Below, in pieces: positions 8,556 to 18,465 of a stretch of 64,000 bases of DNA (the stretch's first letter is position 1; each line of letters begins with the position of its first letter). Location of the stretch: contig NZ_CP088930.1 in the NCBI RefSeq assembly GCF_027594825.1, positions 4,215,019 through 4,279,018 on the forward strand, read 5' to 3'. The translations under genes were made by a program, and so were the position numbers. The notes under the pieces were generated by a model. That model ran no database searches. It worked only from the letters and a program-made list of their open reading frames with translations, and had not been told where the DNA came from. This DNA comes from Serratia liquefaciens. Lineage in GTDB: Bacteria; Pseudomonadota; Gammaproteobacteria; Enterobacterales; Enterobacteriaceae.

Positions 8556-10010
8556 TCAGGCGGTCAGCTGCCACAGGGTGAAGGCCGCATCCGGCGTCCA
8601 TCCCGCATTGGAAGTGTGTGCCTGCAGGCAGGTGTATTTCTTGCCTTTATACGTCACTAAATCACCGGCCTTGTAGCTGTGATTGTTCTGCCACTCGGCC
8701 ACGCCCGGATCGGGAGGCGTACCGCCGTCCGAGGTTTTAACTGCCAGCGCACTGCTCGGCAGCGAAGTATTGCCTTGGTTGTCGGTGGCGGTGACAAAAT
8801 AGCTGTACTGAGTGGCCGCCGTCAGGCCGCTGTCCTGCAGCGACAGGCTGCCGGTTTGGCCAATGGCGCTGCCGTTACGGTAAACCGTATAGTGGCTAAT
8901 CGGTTTGACGCTGCTTGCCGCAGCCCAGTTCAACGTCAATGACGTTGCGGTAATCGCGCTGGCGTTCAGCGCGGTAGGCGCTTCAGGCTTTCCCGGCGGC
9001 GGGGTGACCCCGCCCTGGATCAGCGCGGCATAACGAGTTTTGAATTCCCAGTTATAGGCCACGCCGGCCTTGCTCTTGCCATTATCCCAGTTCACCGACC
9101 AGGTCATCAGGCCCTTAATCGACAAATTTTTGGCGTCAAGGCGCGCGAAAGCGTTATAGACCGCCTGCTTGTCGACCACATAACCGGTGGCGGCGGCGTC
9201 ATTATTGGTGGGTAAACCGATCACAAATTTGGATGCCGGGATTTTGGTGTAGCCGCGGGTGCCGGTGACCAGGCTTTCGGTCAGGTAATACAGAAAATCT
9301 TCTTTCATCGCGTCGTTATTCTGGGTGATCCAGGCGCCTTTGCCGCCATTGGCTTCGTCAACCCAGATACCGTCACCGCCCTGGTTATAATATTGCGGTG
9401 CAATAAAATCATAAAACCCTTCGAGCGCGGTAATATAATCCAGGTAAGTCCCGTTAGTCCGCAAATAAGGGAATTCTGGAGCCATGCTGACAATAAAGTT
9501 TTTACCTTCGGCGGCATAATGCGCTTTTACTTTTTTCAGTGCGGCAGGCAAAACGGTTTTATTATTGGCTGCACCAATGGCCGCCTGTTCCAGATCGATA
9601 TCCAGACCGTCAAAACCGTAGGTTTCCACCAGACGGATAATTTCATTGGTCAGCTTGTCTTCATCGCCGGTTTTCAATTCGATATGTGCGTCGGCGCCGC
9701 CGAGGGAAATCAGTACCGCGCGGCCCTGGCTGTTCAGTACCCCGACCTGGCGGCGGAACTCGGTATCGGACAGGTTGTAAGGCTTGAAGGTGGGGATACC
9801 CACGCCCTTCATAAAGGCTACGGCCACCACGTTATATTCGGCCGGGATATCGGTCAGGTTCATATTGGCGAATTGACCCTGCTGATAACCGTCACTGGCG
9901 CCGGCGGCCCAGTTGTGCCAAAAACCCATCATGATTTTTTTATTCGACATATCCGGCATGGCGGCTGCGTCATCTGCAGCTTGTGCATTGATAATATTAT
10001 CGGAGCTCAT
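8556..10010 (-). CDS. chiC: Secreted endochitinase ChiC, GH18 + FnIII + chitin-binding domain
   Basis: 484 residues. GH18 chitinase matching S. marcescens ChiC. Domains: catalytic domain about 20-335 with DGLDIDLE (Asp139 and Glu141, the catalytic numbering of ChiC); fibronectin type III about 345-430 (APTALNAS to VKTSDG); C-terminal CBM5/12 about 440-484 with WQNNHSYKAGDLVTYKGKKY. It degrades chitin internally, producing oligosaccharides. There is no N-terminal signal peptide, as in known ChiC, which depends on a holin/peptidase route for export; those export genes are not in this window. A short NGGKG segment follows WVDEA and is absent from the S. marcescens ChiC I recall. ACGAGGT precedes the ATG. 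It sits between asnB and nagD, which are adjacent in E. coli, so it is an insertion next to the GlcNAc genes. Confidence 0.96.
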   Translation of the reverse strand: MSSDNIINAQAADDAAAMPDMSNKKIMMGFWHNWAAGASDGYQQGQFANMNLTDIPAEYNVVAVAFMKGVGIPTFKPYNLSDTEFRRQVGVLNSQGRAVLISLGGADAHIELKTGDEDKLTNEIIRLVETYGFDGLDIDLEQAAIGAANNKTVLPAALKKVKAHYAAEGKNFIVSMAPEFPYLRTNGTYLDYITALEGFYDFIAPQYYNQGGDGIWVDEANGGKGAWITQNNDAMKEDFLYYLTESLVTGTRGYTKIPASKFVIGLPTNNDAAATGYVVDKQAVYNAFARLDAKNLSIKGLMTWSVNWDNGKSKAGVAYNWEFKTRYAALIQGGVTPPPGKPEAPTALNASAITATSLTLNWAAASSVKPISHYTVYRNGSAIGQTGSLSLQDSGLTAATQYSYFVTATDNQGNTSLPSSALAVKTSDGGTPPDPGVAEWQNNHSYKAGDLVTYKGKKYTCLQAHTSNAGWTPDAAFTLWQLTA

Positions 10011-10163
10011 AGTAACCTCGTTATTTTAGGTAAGATTAATTCCACACGCCGGCAATAGCGGGTATTGGCGGGGCGTAAATACATAGTGCGGATTTTTAAC
10101 GAGGGTGGGGTGAAACCTTTCCCGGCCAATAATAAATTAAATTCAAATTGGTGCGAAAATTAA

Positions 10164-10183
10164 GGGTGGCCGTGATGGCCACC
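10164..10183 (-). terminator. Hairpin ending the nagBACD transcript
   Basis: GGTGGCC and GGCCACC pair around a short loop 8 bases after the nagD stop codon. On the minus strand it is followed by CTTAATTTTCG, a weak U-tract. It separates nagD from chiC, which has its own leader at 10011-10160. Confidence 0.65.
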
Positions 10184-10190
10184 TCAGCGA

Positions 10191-10943
10191 TTAGAAAATA
10201 TTGATATCGGCAACGGAAGGGAAGATGTAGCTCGGGCGGAACGGCATGGTTTCGACATCGTTCAACGTCGAGACGCCGGACAACACCAGCACGGTTTCCA
10301 GACCGGCCTGGAAGCCCGCCAGGATATCGGTGCGCAGGTTGTCGCCGACGATCACCGTTTCTTCCGAATGCGCCTGCATTTTGTTGAGCGCGGCGCGGAT
10401 GATCCATGGGCTGGGTTTGCCCACGTAAAATGGCTTGCGGCCGGTGATTTTCTCGATCGGGGCGCACAGTGCGCCGCAGGCCGGCACAAAGCCATGGCCG
10501 TGAGTATCCGGGTTGGTCGCGATAAAGCGCGCGCCGTTATTCACGAAGTAGGCGGCCTTATGCATCATGTCCCAGTTGTAGGAGCGGGTTTCCCCGACAA
10601 TCACGAAGTCCGGGTTGATGTCGGTAATGGTGAAACCGGCTTTATACAATTCGTGGATCAGCGCGCCTTCACCCACCACGTAGGCCTTTTTGCCTTCCTG
10701 ACGGCGCAGGAAATCGGCGGTGGCCATGGCGGAGGTATAAAACGCGCTTTCCGGGACTTCAAGCCCGGCGGCGGAGAAGCGGTTCGCCAGATCCTGTGCG
10801 GTCTGCGACGGGTAGTTGGTCAGCACCACCAGCGGCATGCCCTGTTCCTGAATGCGCGCCAGGAAAAGATCGGCGCCGGGAACCGGCGTGTTGTCATGCA
10901 GCAGCACGCCGTCGATATCACATATAACGTTTTTGATTGTCAT
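10191..10943 (-). CDS. nagD: HAD-family nucleotide/sugar phosphatase NagD
   Basis: 250 residues, as in E. coli. It is a HAD phosphatase (class IIA cap) that dephosphorylates UMP, GMP and some sugar phosphates in vitro; its contribution to amino-sugar metabolism is unclear. Seen: motif I DIDGVLLHDN at residues 9-18, motif II VVLTNYPS, and the C-terminal VIVGDNLRTDILAGFQAGLETVLVLSG metal-binding motif. It is the last gene of nagBACD, 67 bases after nagC. The ATG at 10943 is used. Confidence 0.95.
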   Translation of the reverse strand: MTIKNVICDIDGVLLHDNTPVPGADLFLARIQEQGMPLVVLTNYPSQTAQDLANRFSAAGLEVPESAFYTSAMATADFLRRQEGKKAYVVGEGALIHELYKAGFTITDINPDFVIVGETRSYNWDMMHKAAYFVNNGARFIATNPDTHGHGFVPACGALCAPIEKITGRKPFYVGKPSPWIIRAALNKMQAHSEETVIVGDNLRTDILAGFQAGLETVLVLSGVSTLNDVETMPFRPSYIFPSVADINIF

Positions 10944-11010
10944 TGTTGCTGTTTCTCATGATTGGCGGCAGGCAAAACGCGAAGATAACACACCTGCCTT
11001 AGGCGGCGGA

Positions 11011-12231
11011 TCAGCTTTCCAGCAATCGCTGCAATAGTACGCCGTTGAGCATTGCCCGCTTGGCCAGGGCGAAAGCCCCGATCGCCGAGCGATGATTGAG
11101 TTCGGAGGTGACCACCGGCAGGTTCTTGCGGAAGTCCTTCAGCACCTGAGTATTGATGCAGCTTTGGATCGCCGGCAGCAGCACTTTTTCCGCCTCGGTA
11201 ATTTCACCGGCGATCACCACTTTCTGCGGATTAAACAGGTTAATGGCAATGGCTACGGCTTTGCCGAGGTAGCGGCCGACGTGCTCGATCACTTCGCTGG
11301 CCAGCAGGTCACCGCGGTTGGCGGCCTTGCAGATGGCGGAGATGCTGCAGTCGTCGAGTGTCAGCTTGCTGGGGTAGCCCTGAGTCAGTAACTGGCGCAC
11401 GCGGTGTTCAATCGCGGCATTGGCGGCAACGGTTTCCAGACAGCCGAAGTTGCCGCAGTGGCAGCGTTCGCCCAGCGGGTCGATCTGAATATGGCCGATT
11501 TCGCCGACGTTGCCGTTATTGCCCAGGAAAATCTGGCCGTTGACGATAATGCCGGCACCGGTGCCGCGGTGCAGACGTACCAGAATGGAATCTTCACAGT
11601 CGCGGGTGGCGCCAAAATAGTGTTCGGCCAAAGCCAGGCTGCGGATGTCATGGCCAACAAAGCTGGTGACGTTAAAGCGTTGCTGCAGGTTGTCTACCAG
11701 CGGCCAGTTGCTGACGCTGATGTGCGGCATGTAGCGCACCACACCGAGCGCCGGGTCAACCAGACCGGGCAGGATCACCGCGATGGCGATCAGTTCGCGC
11801 AGCTTGCGTTGGTAGTCTTCGATAAACTGCGCAATGGCGGTGAACAGCGCATTTTCCAGTGTTTCCTGGGTCCTTTCCGGCAGCGGATAGTGCTCTTCAC
11901 CGAGCGATTTTCCGCTCATGTCGTACAGGGTGATGGTGGCATCGTGACGGCCAAGGCGTACGGCCACGGTGTGGAAATGCCGGGTTTCGGAGACAATGGA
12001 AATGGCGCGGCGGCCGCCGGTAGAGGCTTGCTGATCGACTTCTTTGATCAGCCCGCGCTCTAACAGCTGGCGAGTAATTTTAGTGACGCTGGCGGGCGCT
12101 AGCTGGCTCAGTTCGGCTATTTGAATGCGCGAGATCGGACCCTGTTGGTCGATCAGGCGGTAAACCGCCGCGCCGTTGAGTTGTTTGACTAAGTCAACGT
12201 TCCCTATCTGTGCCTGTCCGCCAGTACTCAT
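11011..12231 (-). CDS. nagC: NagC, GlcNAc-6-P-responsive repressor (ROK family)
   Basis: 406 residues from the ATG at 12231, the same length as E. coli NagC; the frame can be extended by one TTG codon to 12234 but that start is unlikely. Seen: an N-terminal winged helix (ISRIQIAELSQLAPASVTKIT, about residues 34-54) and a ROK sugar-binding domain with the HRGTGAGI loop and the zinc motif GERCHCGNFGCLETVAA (CxCGxxGCxE). It represses the nag genes and, in relatives, chitobiose and chitoporin genes, and is released by GlcNAc-6-phosphate. It is encoded inside the operon it controls, so it is autoregulated. Two matching operators are visible in the nagB-nagE gap and one candidate upstream of chiP. 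Confidence 0.97.
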   Translation of the reverse strand: MSTGGQAQIGNVDLVKQLNGAAVYRLIDQQGPISRIQIAELSQLAPASVTKITRQLLERGLIKEVDQQASTGGRRAISIVSETRHFHTVAVRLGRHDATITLYDMSGKSLGEEHYPLPERTQETLENALFTAIAQFIEDYQRKLRELIAIAVILPGLVDPALGVVRYMPHISVSNWPLVDNLQQRFNVTSFVGHDIRSLALAEHYFGATRDCEDSILVRLHRGTGAGIIVNGQIFLGNNGNVGEIGHIQIDPLGERCHCGNFGCLETVAANAAIEHRVRQLLTQGYPSKLTLDDCSISAICKAANRGDLLASEVIEHVGRYLGKAVAIAINLFNPQKVVIAGEITEAEKVLLPAIQSCINTQVLKDFRKNLPVVTSELNHRSAIGAFALAKRAMLNGVLLQRLLES

Positions 12232-12258
12232 CAATAATTTTACTCGCTGTTCATGAAA

Positions 12259-13398
12259 TTAAACCTCGTTACCGTTAACGAGCGTTTTGGTGATGCTAAA
12301 GTCGCGGGTAAACGCAGTCAGGTTTGCCACCTTACCGGCTTCGATCGTACCTAAACGATCGTCTACGCCGATAGCACGCGCCGGATAGAGTGTTGCCATA
12401 CGCAGCGCTTCATCCAACGCGATGCCGACATGTTCAACGCTGTTTTTCAACGCGTCAATCATGGTCAGCGCAGATCCGCTCAGGGTGCCGTTCTCATCCA
12501 CGCACAGCCCATCGCGATAGTATATTGTTTTACCGGCGAAAATAAATTGGTCAATATCGGCACCCGCCGGGGCGGTGGCGTCGGTGACCAGCACCAATTT
12601 ATCACCTTTCATGCGTTTGGCGTTACGGATACTCGCCCAGGCCACGTGATGGCCGTCGGCGATAATGCCGGTATAGACTTCAGGCGTGTCGAAAATCGCC
12701 CCCATCAGCCCCGGTTCGCGCCCGGTGATATACGGCATGGCGTTATACAGGTGAGTGGCGAAGGTGATGCCGGCAGCAAAACCGGTGCGGGCCTGTTCGT
12801 AAGTCGCATTCGAGTGACCGGCGGACACCACGATACCGGCGTCGGTCAGCTGCTTGATAAAGTGCGGCTCTACCATTTCCGGCGCCAGCGTCACCTTGGT
12901 GATCACATCGGCATTCGCACACAGATAGTCGATCATCTCTTGGGTTGGCTTGCGGATAAACGCCGGGTTATGGGTGCCTTTTTTCAACGGGCTAAGGTAC
13001 GGCCCTTCAAGGTGCAGACCCAGCGCCTGGTTCTGGTGCTTTTTCAGATAAGCGCGCATCACTTCGATGCTGTGCTTCATAAATTCGTCGCTGCTGGTGA
13101 TCAGCGTCGGCAGATAGCTGGTACAGCCGGATTTTTCGTTGGCACGCTGCATAATTTCCAGCGTCTCTTCCGAAATGGCGTCCAGAGAATCGTTAAATTG
13201 AACGCCGCCGCAGCCGTTAAGCTGCACGTCGATCAAACCGGGGGCCAGGATAGCGCCACCCAGATCGCGCGTTTCAATGCCGGCCGGCAGTTCAGCCAGC
13301 GGGCAAACTCGTTCAATCAGCCCATCAGCGATTACCACTGCATGGTCGTCAAGTACGTCGTGGCCGGTAAAAATACGGCCGTGGGTTAAAGCGAACAT
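12259..13398 (-). CDS. nagA: N-acetylglucosamine-6-phosphate deacetylase
   Basis: 379 residues (382 in E. coli; slightly shorter C-terminus ending IVNGNEV-type LVNGNEV). It converts GlcNAc-6-P to glucosamine-6-P and acetate. Seen: amidohydrolase fold with [19 protein letters not shown] [16 protein letters not shown] near residue 130, [16 protein letters not shown] and the catalytic VTDATAPAG. The ATG at 13398 lies 18 bases after the nagB stop. Second gene of nagBACD. Confidence 0.97.
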   Translation of the reverse strand: MFALTHGRIFTGHDVLDDHAVVIADGLIERVCPLAELPAGIETRDLGGAILAPGLIDVQLNGCGGVQFNDSLDAISEETLEIMQRANEKSGCTSYLPTLITSSDEFMKHSIEVMRAYLKKHQNQALGLHLEGPYLSPLKKGTHNPAFIRKPTQEMIDYLCANADVITKVTLAPEMVEPHFIKQLTDAGIVVSAGHSNATYEQARTGFAAGITFATHLYNAMPYITGREPGLMGAIFDTPEVYTGIIADGHHVAWASIRNAKRMKGDKLVLVTDATAPAGADIDQFIFAGKTIYYRDGLCVDENGTLSGSALTMIDALKNSVEHVGIALDEALRMATLYPARAIGVDDRLGTIEAGKVANLTAFTRDFSITKTLVNGNEV

Positions 13399-13416
13399 CG
13401 TAGCCCCCTGCAGGAA

Positions 13417-14217
13417 TTAAAGACTCTTCACGCTTTCCGCTTCTAATTCGCGGAAATACTTAACGGTTTTGACTTTCAGCTCCATGGTGGATGGCTCATC
13501 GCACACCACAACGGCCTTGGCATGCAGCTGCAGGCAGCTGATGGTCCACATGTGGTTGATGTTGCCTTCCACAGCGGCTTCCAGCGCCTGAGCCTTGGCG
13601 TGCCCGGTGACCAGAATCATCACTTCCTCTGCGTCGAGCAGCGTGCCCACGCCCACGGTCAGTGCAAACTTCGGTACCAGGCTAACGTCGCCGCCAAAGA
13701 AGCGGGAGTTGGCGATACGGGTATCTTCGGTCAGGGTTTTGATGCGAGTGCGCGATGCCAGAGATGAAGCCGGCTCGTTAAACGCAATATGACCGTCGAT
13801 GCCAACGCCACCCATGAACAGGTTGATCTTGCCGTAGGATTTGATTTTCGCTTCGTACTGGCGGCACTCGGCGTCAACGTCCGGTGCATTACCATTCAGC
13901 AGGTTGATATTTTCGCTTGGGATATCAACGTGATCAAAGAAATTACGGTACATGAAGGTATGATAGCTTTCCGGGTGTTCCTGCGGTAGGCCAACGTATT
14001 CATCCATGTTGAAAGTCACCACATGCTTAAAGCTTACTTCACCTGCTTTGTGCATCGCAATCAGATGTTTGTACGCTTCCAGCGGAGTACCGCCGGTTGG
14101 CAGGCCGAGCACAAATGGACGCTCCGCAGTAGGCTTGAATGCGTTGATGCGCTGGACGATATGGCGTGCGGCCCATTTGCCGACTTGTGCAGTATCTTTC
14201 AGTGGGATAAGTCTCAT
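13417..14217 (-). CDS. nagB: Glucosamine-6-phosphate deaminase
   Basis: 266 residues, as in E. coli. It isomerises and deaminates glucosamine-6-P to fructose-6-P and ammonia. Seen: [16 protein letters not shown] phosphate-binding region, NMDEYVGLP with the catalytic Asp, and [15 protein letters not shown] with the active-site Asp141-His143 region. The C-terminal allosteric segment [17 protein letters not shown] is present, so allosteric activation by GlcNAc-6-P is expected. First gene of nagBACD, transcribed from the divergent nagB-nagE region. Confidence 0.98.
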   Translation of the reverse strand: MRLIPLKDTAQVGKWAARHIVQRINAFKPTAERPFVLGLPTGGTPLEAYKHLIAMHKAGEVSFKHVVTFNMDEYVGLPQEHPESYHTFMYRNFFDHVDIPSENINLLNGNAPDVDAECRQYEAKIKSYGKINLFMGGVGIDGHIAFNEPASSLASRTRIKTLTEDTRIANSRFFGGDVSLVPKFALTVGVGTLLDAEEVMILVTGHAKAQALEAAVEGNINHMWTISCLQLHAKAVVVCDEPSTMELKVKTVKYFRELEAESVKSL

Positions 14218-14326
14218 CTAACACCTCTTGGGGTAAGTAAACTAAAGCTATACTGGTTCGTGCCTGAACGAGAGTCTTAAGCCTAACCCAGGTTTATGAT
14301 TCTCACGTGATGCGTCAGGTTCGATG

Positions 14327-14347
14327 ATTTTTTTAATGATAAAATAA
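14327..14347 (-). promoter_or_regulatory. Candidate NagC operator on the nagB side
   Basis: The minus-strand sequence begins TTATTTTATC and continues ATTAAAAAAAT, matching the TTATTT...AAA outer parts of the NagC box. Its centre (14337) lies 94 bases from the centre of the nagE-side operator, which fits the 93-base spacing that supports a repression loop in E. coli. The core is less well conserved than the other site. Confidence 0.6.
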
Positions 14348-14392
14348 GTTTTGTGTGATGGCTAGCAATGTGGCAGCTTAAGACTGCTTTTT

Positions 14393-14408
14393 GGTGATAT
14401 AAATCACA
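14393..14408 (+). promoter_or_regulatory. CRP-binding site between nagB and nagE
   Basis: GGTGA-TATAAA-TCACA differs from the CRP consensus TGTGA-N6-TCACA by one base. It lies between the two NagC operators, as in E. coli, where CRP activates both divergent promoters. The other parts of the 335-base gap contain no gene. Confidence 0.8.
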
Positions 14409-14420
14409 AAAAAGGAGGTT

Positions 14421-14441
14421 TTAATTTGCGATACGAAATAA
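14421..14441 (+). promoter_or_regulatory. NagC operator on the nagE side
   Basis: The 21-base site reads TTAATTTGCG then ATACGAAATAA. It is a strong match to the E. coli nagE operator (TTTAATTCGCGATACGAAAT in my memory). It lies 112 bases upstream of the nagE start codon. Confidence 0.85.
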
Positions 14442-14552
14442 TTTTTTTACACTCCACTTTGTTGTCGTTCGTCCAGAGTTAATCGCAGTGTGTGATGGCG
14501 CTAGCGTAAAATATGATAAAGCCCATAAAAGGGCATTAGGGGGAATATTAAG

Positions 14553-16499
14553 GTGAACATACTCGGCTTTTTCCAAAGATTGGGCAGGTCGTTGCAACTG
14601 CCAATCGCAGTACTGCCCGTGGCGGCGCTTTTGCTCCGCTTCGGCCAGCCCGACTTACTCAATATTTCGTTCATCGCACAGGCCGGTGGATCAATCTTTG
14701 ATAATTTGGCGTTGATTTTCGCTATCGGTGTGGCAGCAACCTGGTCGAAAGACAATGCCGGTTCAGCCGCACTGGCGGGTGCGGTAGGTTACTTCATCCT
14801 GACCAAAGCGATGGTCACCATCAACCCGGCGATCAATATGGGCGTGCTGGCCGGTATTATTACCGGTCTGGTGGGCGGTGCGGTTTATAACCGCTGGTCC
14901 GGCATCAAACTGCCTGAGTTCCTTTCCTTCTTCGGCGGTAAACGCTTCGTTCCTATCGCCACCGGCTTTTTCTGTTTAATCCTTGCGGCGATCTTTGGTT
15001 ATATCTGGCCACCGGTTCAGAATGCCATCCACGCCGGCGGTGAATGGATTGTGTCCATGGGCGCGGTGGGTTCCGGCATCTTCGGTTTCGTTAACCGTCT
15101 GCTGATCCCAACCGGCTTGCATCAGGTATTGAACACCATCGCCTGGTTCCAGATTGGTGAATTCACCAATGCCGCGGGCACCATCTTCCACGGTGACATC
15201 AACCGCTTCTACGCGGGCGACGGCACTGCCGGGATGTTCATGTCCGGCTTCTTCCCAATCATGATGTTCGGTTTGCCGGGTGCGGCACTGGCCATGTATT
15301 TCGCTGCGCCGAAAGAGCGTCGCCCAATGGTTGGCGGTATGTTGCTGTCTGTGGCACTGACCGCGTTCCTGACCGGCGTGACCGAGCCGCTTGAATTCCT
15401 GTTCATGTTCCTGGCTCCGCTGCTGTATCTGGTCCATGCCATTTTGACCGGTATCAGCCTGTTTGTAGCTACCCTGCTGGGTATTCATGCCGGCTTCTCC
15501 TTCTCTGCAGGCGCCATCGACTATGTGTTGATGTACAACCTGCCGGCCGCCAGTAAAAACGTCTGGATGCTGGTCCTGATGGGTCTGGTCGCCTTCGCGG
15601 TCTACTTCGTTCTGTTCTCCGTCATTATCCGTGCGTTCAACCTGAAAACGCCGGGTCGCGAAGATGCGTCTGACGATATCGTCGCACCGGAAGCCAACAG
15701 CAATACCGATGAAGGTCTGCGCGCTCTGTCTCGTAGCTATATCGGTGCCATCGGCGGTTCAGACAACCTGACCGGCATTGATGCCTGCATTACCCGTCTG
15801 CGTCTGAGCGTGAAAGATTCTTCGAAAGTGCTCGATGCAAGCTGCAAACGTCTGGGTGCTTCCGGCGTGGTGAAACTGAACAAGCAAACCGTTCAGGTGA
15901 TTGTGGGTTCTAAAGCGGAAGCCATTGCCGACGGCATGCGTGCGGTTATTGCAGCCGGCCCGGTTCCTGCGGCAGAAGTGGCACCGGCAGCCGGTGTGAC
16001 CGCAGTTAAATCACAGGCGGTGCCTAACGCGCCGAAAGTGGCCTTCGAGTCGCTGGTGGCTCCGGTCACCGGTGAAGTGGTGGCGCTGGATCAGGTGCCT
16101 GACGAAGCCTTTGCCAGCAAAGCGGTAGGCGACGGTTTGGCGATTCGCCCAACGGATAAAACCGTCGTGGCGCCAGCTGACGGCACCATCGTGAAAATCT
16201 TCAACACCAACCACGCCTTCTGCCTGGAAACGGACAAGGGGGCGGAGATTGTGGTGCACATGGGCATCGATACCGTGGCATTGAACGGTCAGGGCTTCAA
16301 ACGCCTGGTTGAAGAGGGCGCTGAGGTGAAAGCCGGCCAGCCAATCCTTGAACTGGATCTGGACTTCCTGAACGCCAACGCCCGCTCGATGATAAGCCCG
16401 GTAGTGGTCAGCAACGCTGACGATTACGCCGGTCTGTCGGCGCTGGCGACCGGTTCTGTGGTCGCAGGCCAGACCAAACTGTTTGAGATCCAAAAGTAA
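14553..16499 (+). CDS. nagE: PTS N-acetylglucosamine transporter EIICBA
   Basis: 648 residues; it imports GlcNAc and phosphorylates it to GlcNAc-6-P, the NagC inducer. The start is GTG at 14553, preceded by a purine-rich AGGGGGA and giving the conserved N-terminus NILGFFQRLGR. Domains: membrane EIIC about 1-360; EIIB with the phosphorylated cysteine in DACITRLRL at residue 412; EIIA about 500-648 with the phosphorylated histidine in HMGIDTVAL at residue 569. Both positions equal those of E. coli NagE. An Ala/Pro-rich linker (about 470-495) joins B and A. Transcribed divergently from nagBACD. Confidence 0.98.
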   Translation: MNILGFFQRLGRSLQLPIAVLPVAALLLRFGQPDLLNISFIAQAGGSIFDNLALIFAIGVAATWSKDNAGSAALAGAVGYFILTKAMVTINPAINMGVLAGIITGLVGGAVYNRWSGIKLPEFLSFFGGKRFVPIATGFFCLILAAIFGYIWPPVQNAIHAGGEWIVSMGAVGSGIFGFVNRLLIPTGLHQVLNTIAWFQIGEFTNAAGTIFHGDINRFYAGDGTAGMFMSGFFPIMMFGLPGAALAMYFAAPKERRPMVGGMLLSVALTAFLTGVTEPLEFLFMFLAPLLYLVHAILTGISLFVATLLGIHAGFSFSAGAIDYVLMYNLPAASKNVWMLVLMGLVAFAVYFVLFSVIIRAFNLKTPGREDASDDIVAPEANSNTDEGLRALSRSYIGAIGGSDNLTGIDACITRLRLSVKDSSKVLDASCKRLGASGVVKLNKQTVQVIVGSKAEAIADGMRAVIAAGPVPAAEVAPAAGVTAVKSQAVPNAPKVAFESLVAPVTGEVVALDQVPDEAFASKAVGDGLAIRPTDKTVVAPADGTIVKIFNTNHAFCLETDKGAEIVVHMGIDTVALNGQGFKRLVEEGAEVKAGQPILELDLDFLNANARSMISPVVVSNADDYAGLSALATGSVVAGQTKLFEIQK

Positions 16500-16563
16500 A
16501 CCGATTTACCTGAGTAGTACCCGGGGTGTTTAACGAGTCATGACGGAACGCACCCTACCTTTG

Positions 16564-16595
16564 GCGGGAAGAGAGCAATCTCTTCCCGCTTTTTT
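16564..16595 (+). terminator. Rho-independent terminator of nagE
   Basis: GCGGGAAGAGA pairs perfectly with TCTCTTCCCGC around GCAA and is followed by TTTTTT. The 155 bases from here to glnS hold the glnS promoter region and no gene. Confidence 0.93.
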
Positions 16596-16750
16596 ATGGG
16601 CGACAGGTAACGAAAGCTGCCCCGTTGTGGTGCTGCGATCTGTTGTGGTGCAACGTCCCGCATTTTTCGTGAAACAAACGGTTGTTTCCGGGCGTGGCTT
16701 GTTGGATCATAGGCGGTTATGTGTAGCGCTTTGCATTGAGGAATAGTGAA

Positions 16751-18415
16751 ATGAGTGAGGCTGAAGCCCGCCCAACCAATTTTATCCGTCAGATCGTCGA
16801 TGAAGATCTGGCGTCAGGGAAACACGCGTCGGTACATACCCGTTTCCCGCCGGAGCCGAATGGCTATCTGCATATCGGCCATGCAAAATCCATTTGTCTG
16901 AACTTCGGCATTGCCCGTGACTACCAGGGCCAGTGCAACCTGCGTTTCGATGACACCAACCCGGTGAAAGAAGATATCGAGTTCGTTGAGTCGATCAAAC
17001 ACGACGTGGAGTGGCTGGGCTTTGAGTGGAGCGGCAATGTCCGTTACTCCTCAGATTACTTCGATCAGCTGCACCAGTATGCGGTAGAGCTGATTAACAA
17101 AGGGCTGGCCTACGTCGACGAGCTGTCGCCTGAGCAAATCCGCGAATATCGCGGCAGCCTGACCTCGCCGGGCAAAGACAGTCCGTACCGGGGTCGCAGC
17201 GTGGAAGAGAACCTGGCGCTGTTTGAAAAAATGCGCAACGGCGAATTCGCCGAAGGTAGCGCCTGCCTGCGCGCCAAGATCGACATGGCTTCGCCGTTTA
17301 TCGTGATGCGCGATCCTGTGCTGTACCGCATCAAGTTCGCGGAACACCACCAGACCGGCAACAAATGGTGCATCTACCCGATGTACGATTTCACCCACTG
17401 CATTTCCGATGCGCTGGAAGGGATCACCCATTCGCTGTGTACGCTGGAGTTCCAGGACAACCGTCGTCTGTATGACTGGGTGTTGGACAACATCACCATC
17501 CCTTGTCATCCGCGTCAGTACGAATTCTCACGCCTTAATCTCGAGTACGCCATCATGTCTAAGCGCAAGCTGAACCAGTTGGTGACCGAGAAAATCGTTG
17601 AGGGCTGGGATGACCCGCGTATGCCGACAGTTTCCGGCCTGCGTCGCCGTGGCTATACCGCTGCGTCCATCCGCGAGTTCTGCCAGCGTATCGGCGTGAC
17701 CAAGCAGGAAAACAACGTCGAAATGATGGCGCTCGAAGCCTGCATTCGTGAAGAGCTGAACGAAAACGCGCCGCGTGCGATGGCCGTGCTGGATCCGGTG
17801 AAGGTCGTCATCGAAAATATGACCTCCGGCGTGGAAATGGTGACCATGCCTAACCACCCGAGCAAGCCGGAGATGGGCAGCCGTGAGGTGCCGTTCAGCC
17901 GCGAGGTTTATATCGACCGTGCTGACTTCCGCGAAGAAGCCAACAAGCAGTACAAGCGTCTGGTACTGGGGAAAGAAGTGCGTCTGCGCAATGCCTACGT
18001 GATCAAGGCTGAACGCGTCGAGAAAGATGCTGAAGGCGAGATCACCACCATCTTCTGCAGCTACGATGCGGACACTTTGAGTAAAGATCCTGCCGATGGC
18101 CGCAAGGTGAAGGGCGTGATCCACTGGGTGTCTGCTGAGCATGCATTGCCGGCGGAAATTCGCGTGTACGACCGTCTGTTCAGCGTGCCGAATCCGGCGG
18201 CGGCAGAGGACTTCCTCGCCACCATCAACCCGGAGTCGCTGGTTATCAAGCACGGCTTCGTGGAGCCTAGCCTGGCTGCCGCACAGCCGGAAAAAGCCTA
18301 TCAGTTCGAGCGAGAAGGTTATTTCTGTGCCGATAACCGTTACTCCTCGGCTGAGCACCTGGTGTTTAACCGCACCGTTGGCCTGCGCGACACCTGGGCT
18401 AAACTGGGTGCCTGA
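16751..18415 (+). CDS. glnS: Glutaminyl-tRNA synthetase
   Basis: 554 residues from the ATG at 16751, exactly the E. coli length; the open frame begins 5 codons earlier at 16736 but GAGGAA lies between the two. Class I enzyme: HIGH-type motif HIGH at [12 protein letters not shown] (about residues 34-45) and KMSKS-type motif VMSKRKL ([10 protein letters not shown], about residue 268). FDDTNP and the two C-terminal anticodon-binding beta barrels are present. It charges the Gln tRNAs, three of which are encoded at 5778-6183 in this window. Confidence 0.98.
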   Translation: MSEAEARPTNFIRQIVDEDLASGKHASVHTRFPPEPNGYLHIGHAKSICLNFGIARDYQGQCNLRFDDTNPVKEDIEFVESIKHDVEWLGFEWSGNVRYSSDYFDQLHQYAVELINKGLAYVDELSPEQIREYRGSLTSPGKDSPYRGRSVEENLALFEKMRNGEFAEGSACLRAKIDMASPFIVMRDPVLYRIKFAEHHQTGNKWCIYPMYDFTHCISDALEGITHSLCTLEFQDNRRLYDWVLDNITIPCHPRQYEFSRLNLEYAIMSKRKLNQLVTEKIVEGWDDPRMPTVSGLRRRGYTAASIREFCQRIGVTKQENNVEMMALEACIREELNENAPRAMAVLDPVKVVIENMTSGVEMVTMPNHPSKPEMGSREVPFSREVYIDRADFREEANKQYKRLVLGKEVRLRNAYVIKAERVEKDAEGEITTIFCSYDADTLSKDPADGRKVKGVIHWVSAEHALPAEIRVYDRLFSVPNPAAAEDFLATINPESLVIKHGFVEPSLAAAQPEKAYQFEREGYFCADNRYSSAEHLVFNRTVGLRDTWAKLGA

Positions 18416-18436
18416 TTGATCAACGGCTAATACCCC

Positions 18437-18465
18437 AAGAGCGCAACTTCGGTTGCGCTTTTTTT
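18437..18465 (+). terminator. Rho-independent terminator of glnS
   Basis: GCGCAAC pairs with GTTGCGC around TTCG, with an A-rich left flank and a run of seven T on the right. Starts 22 bases after the stop codon. Confidence 0.9.
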
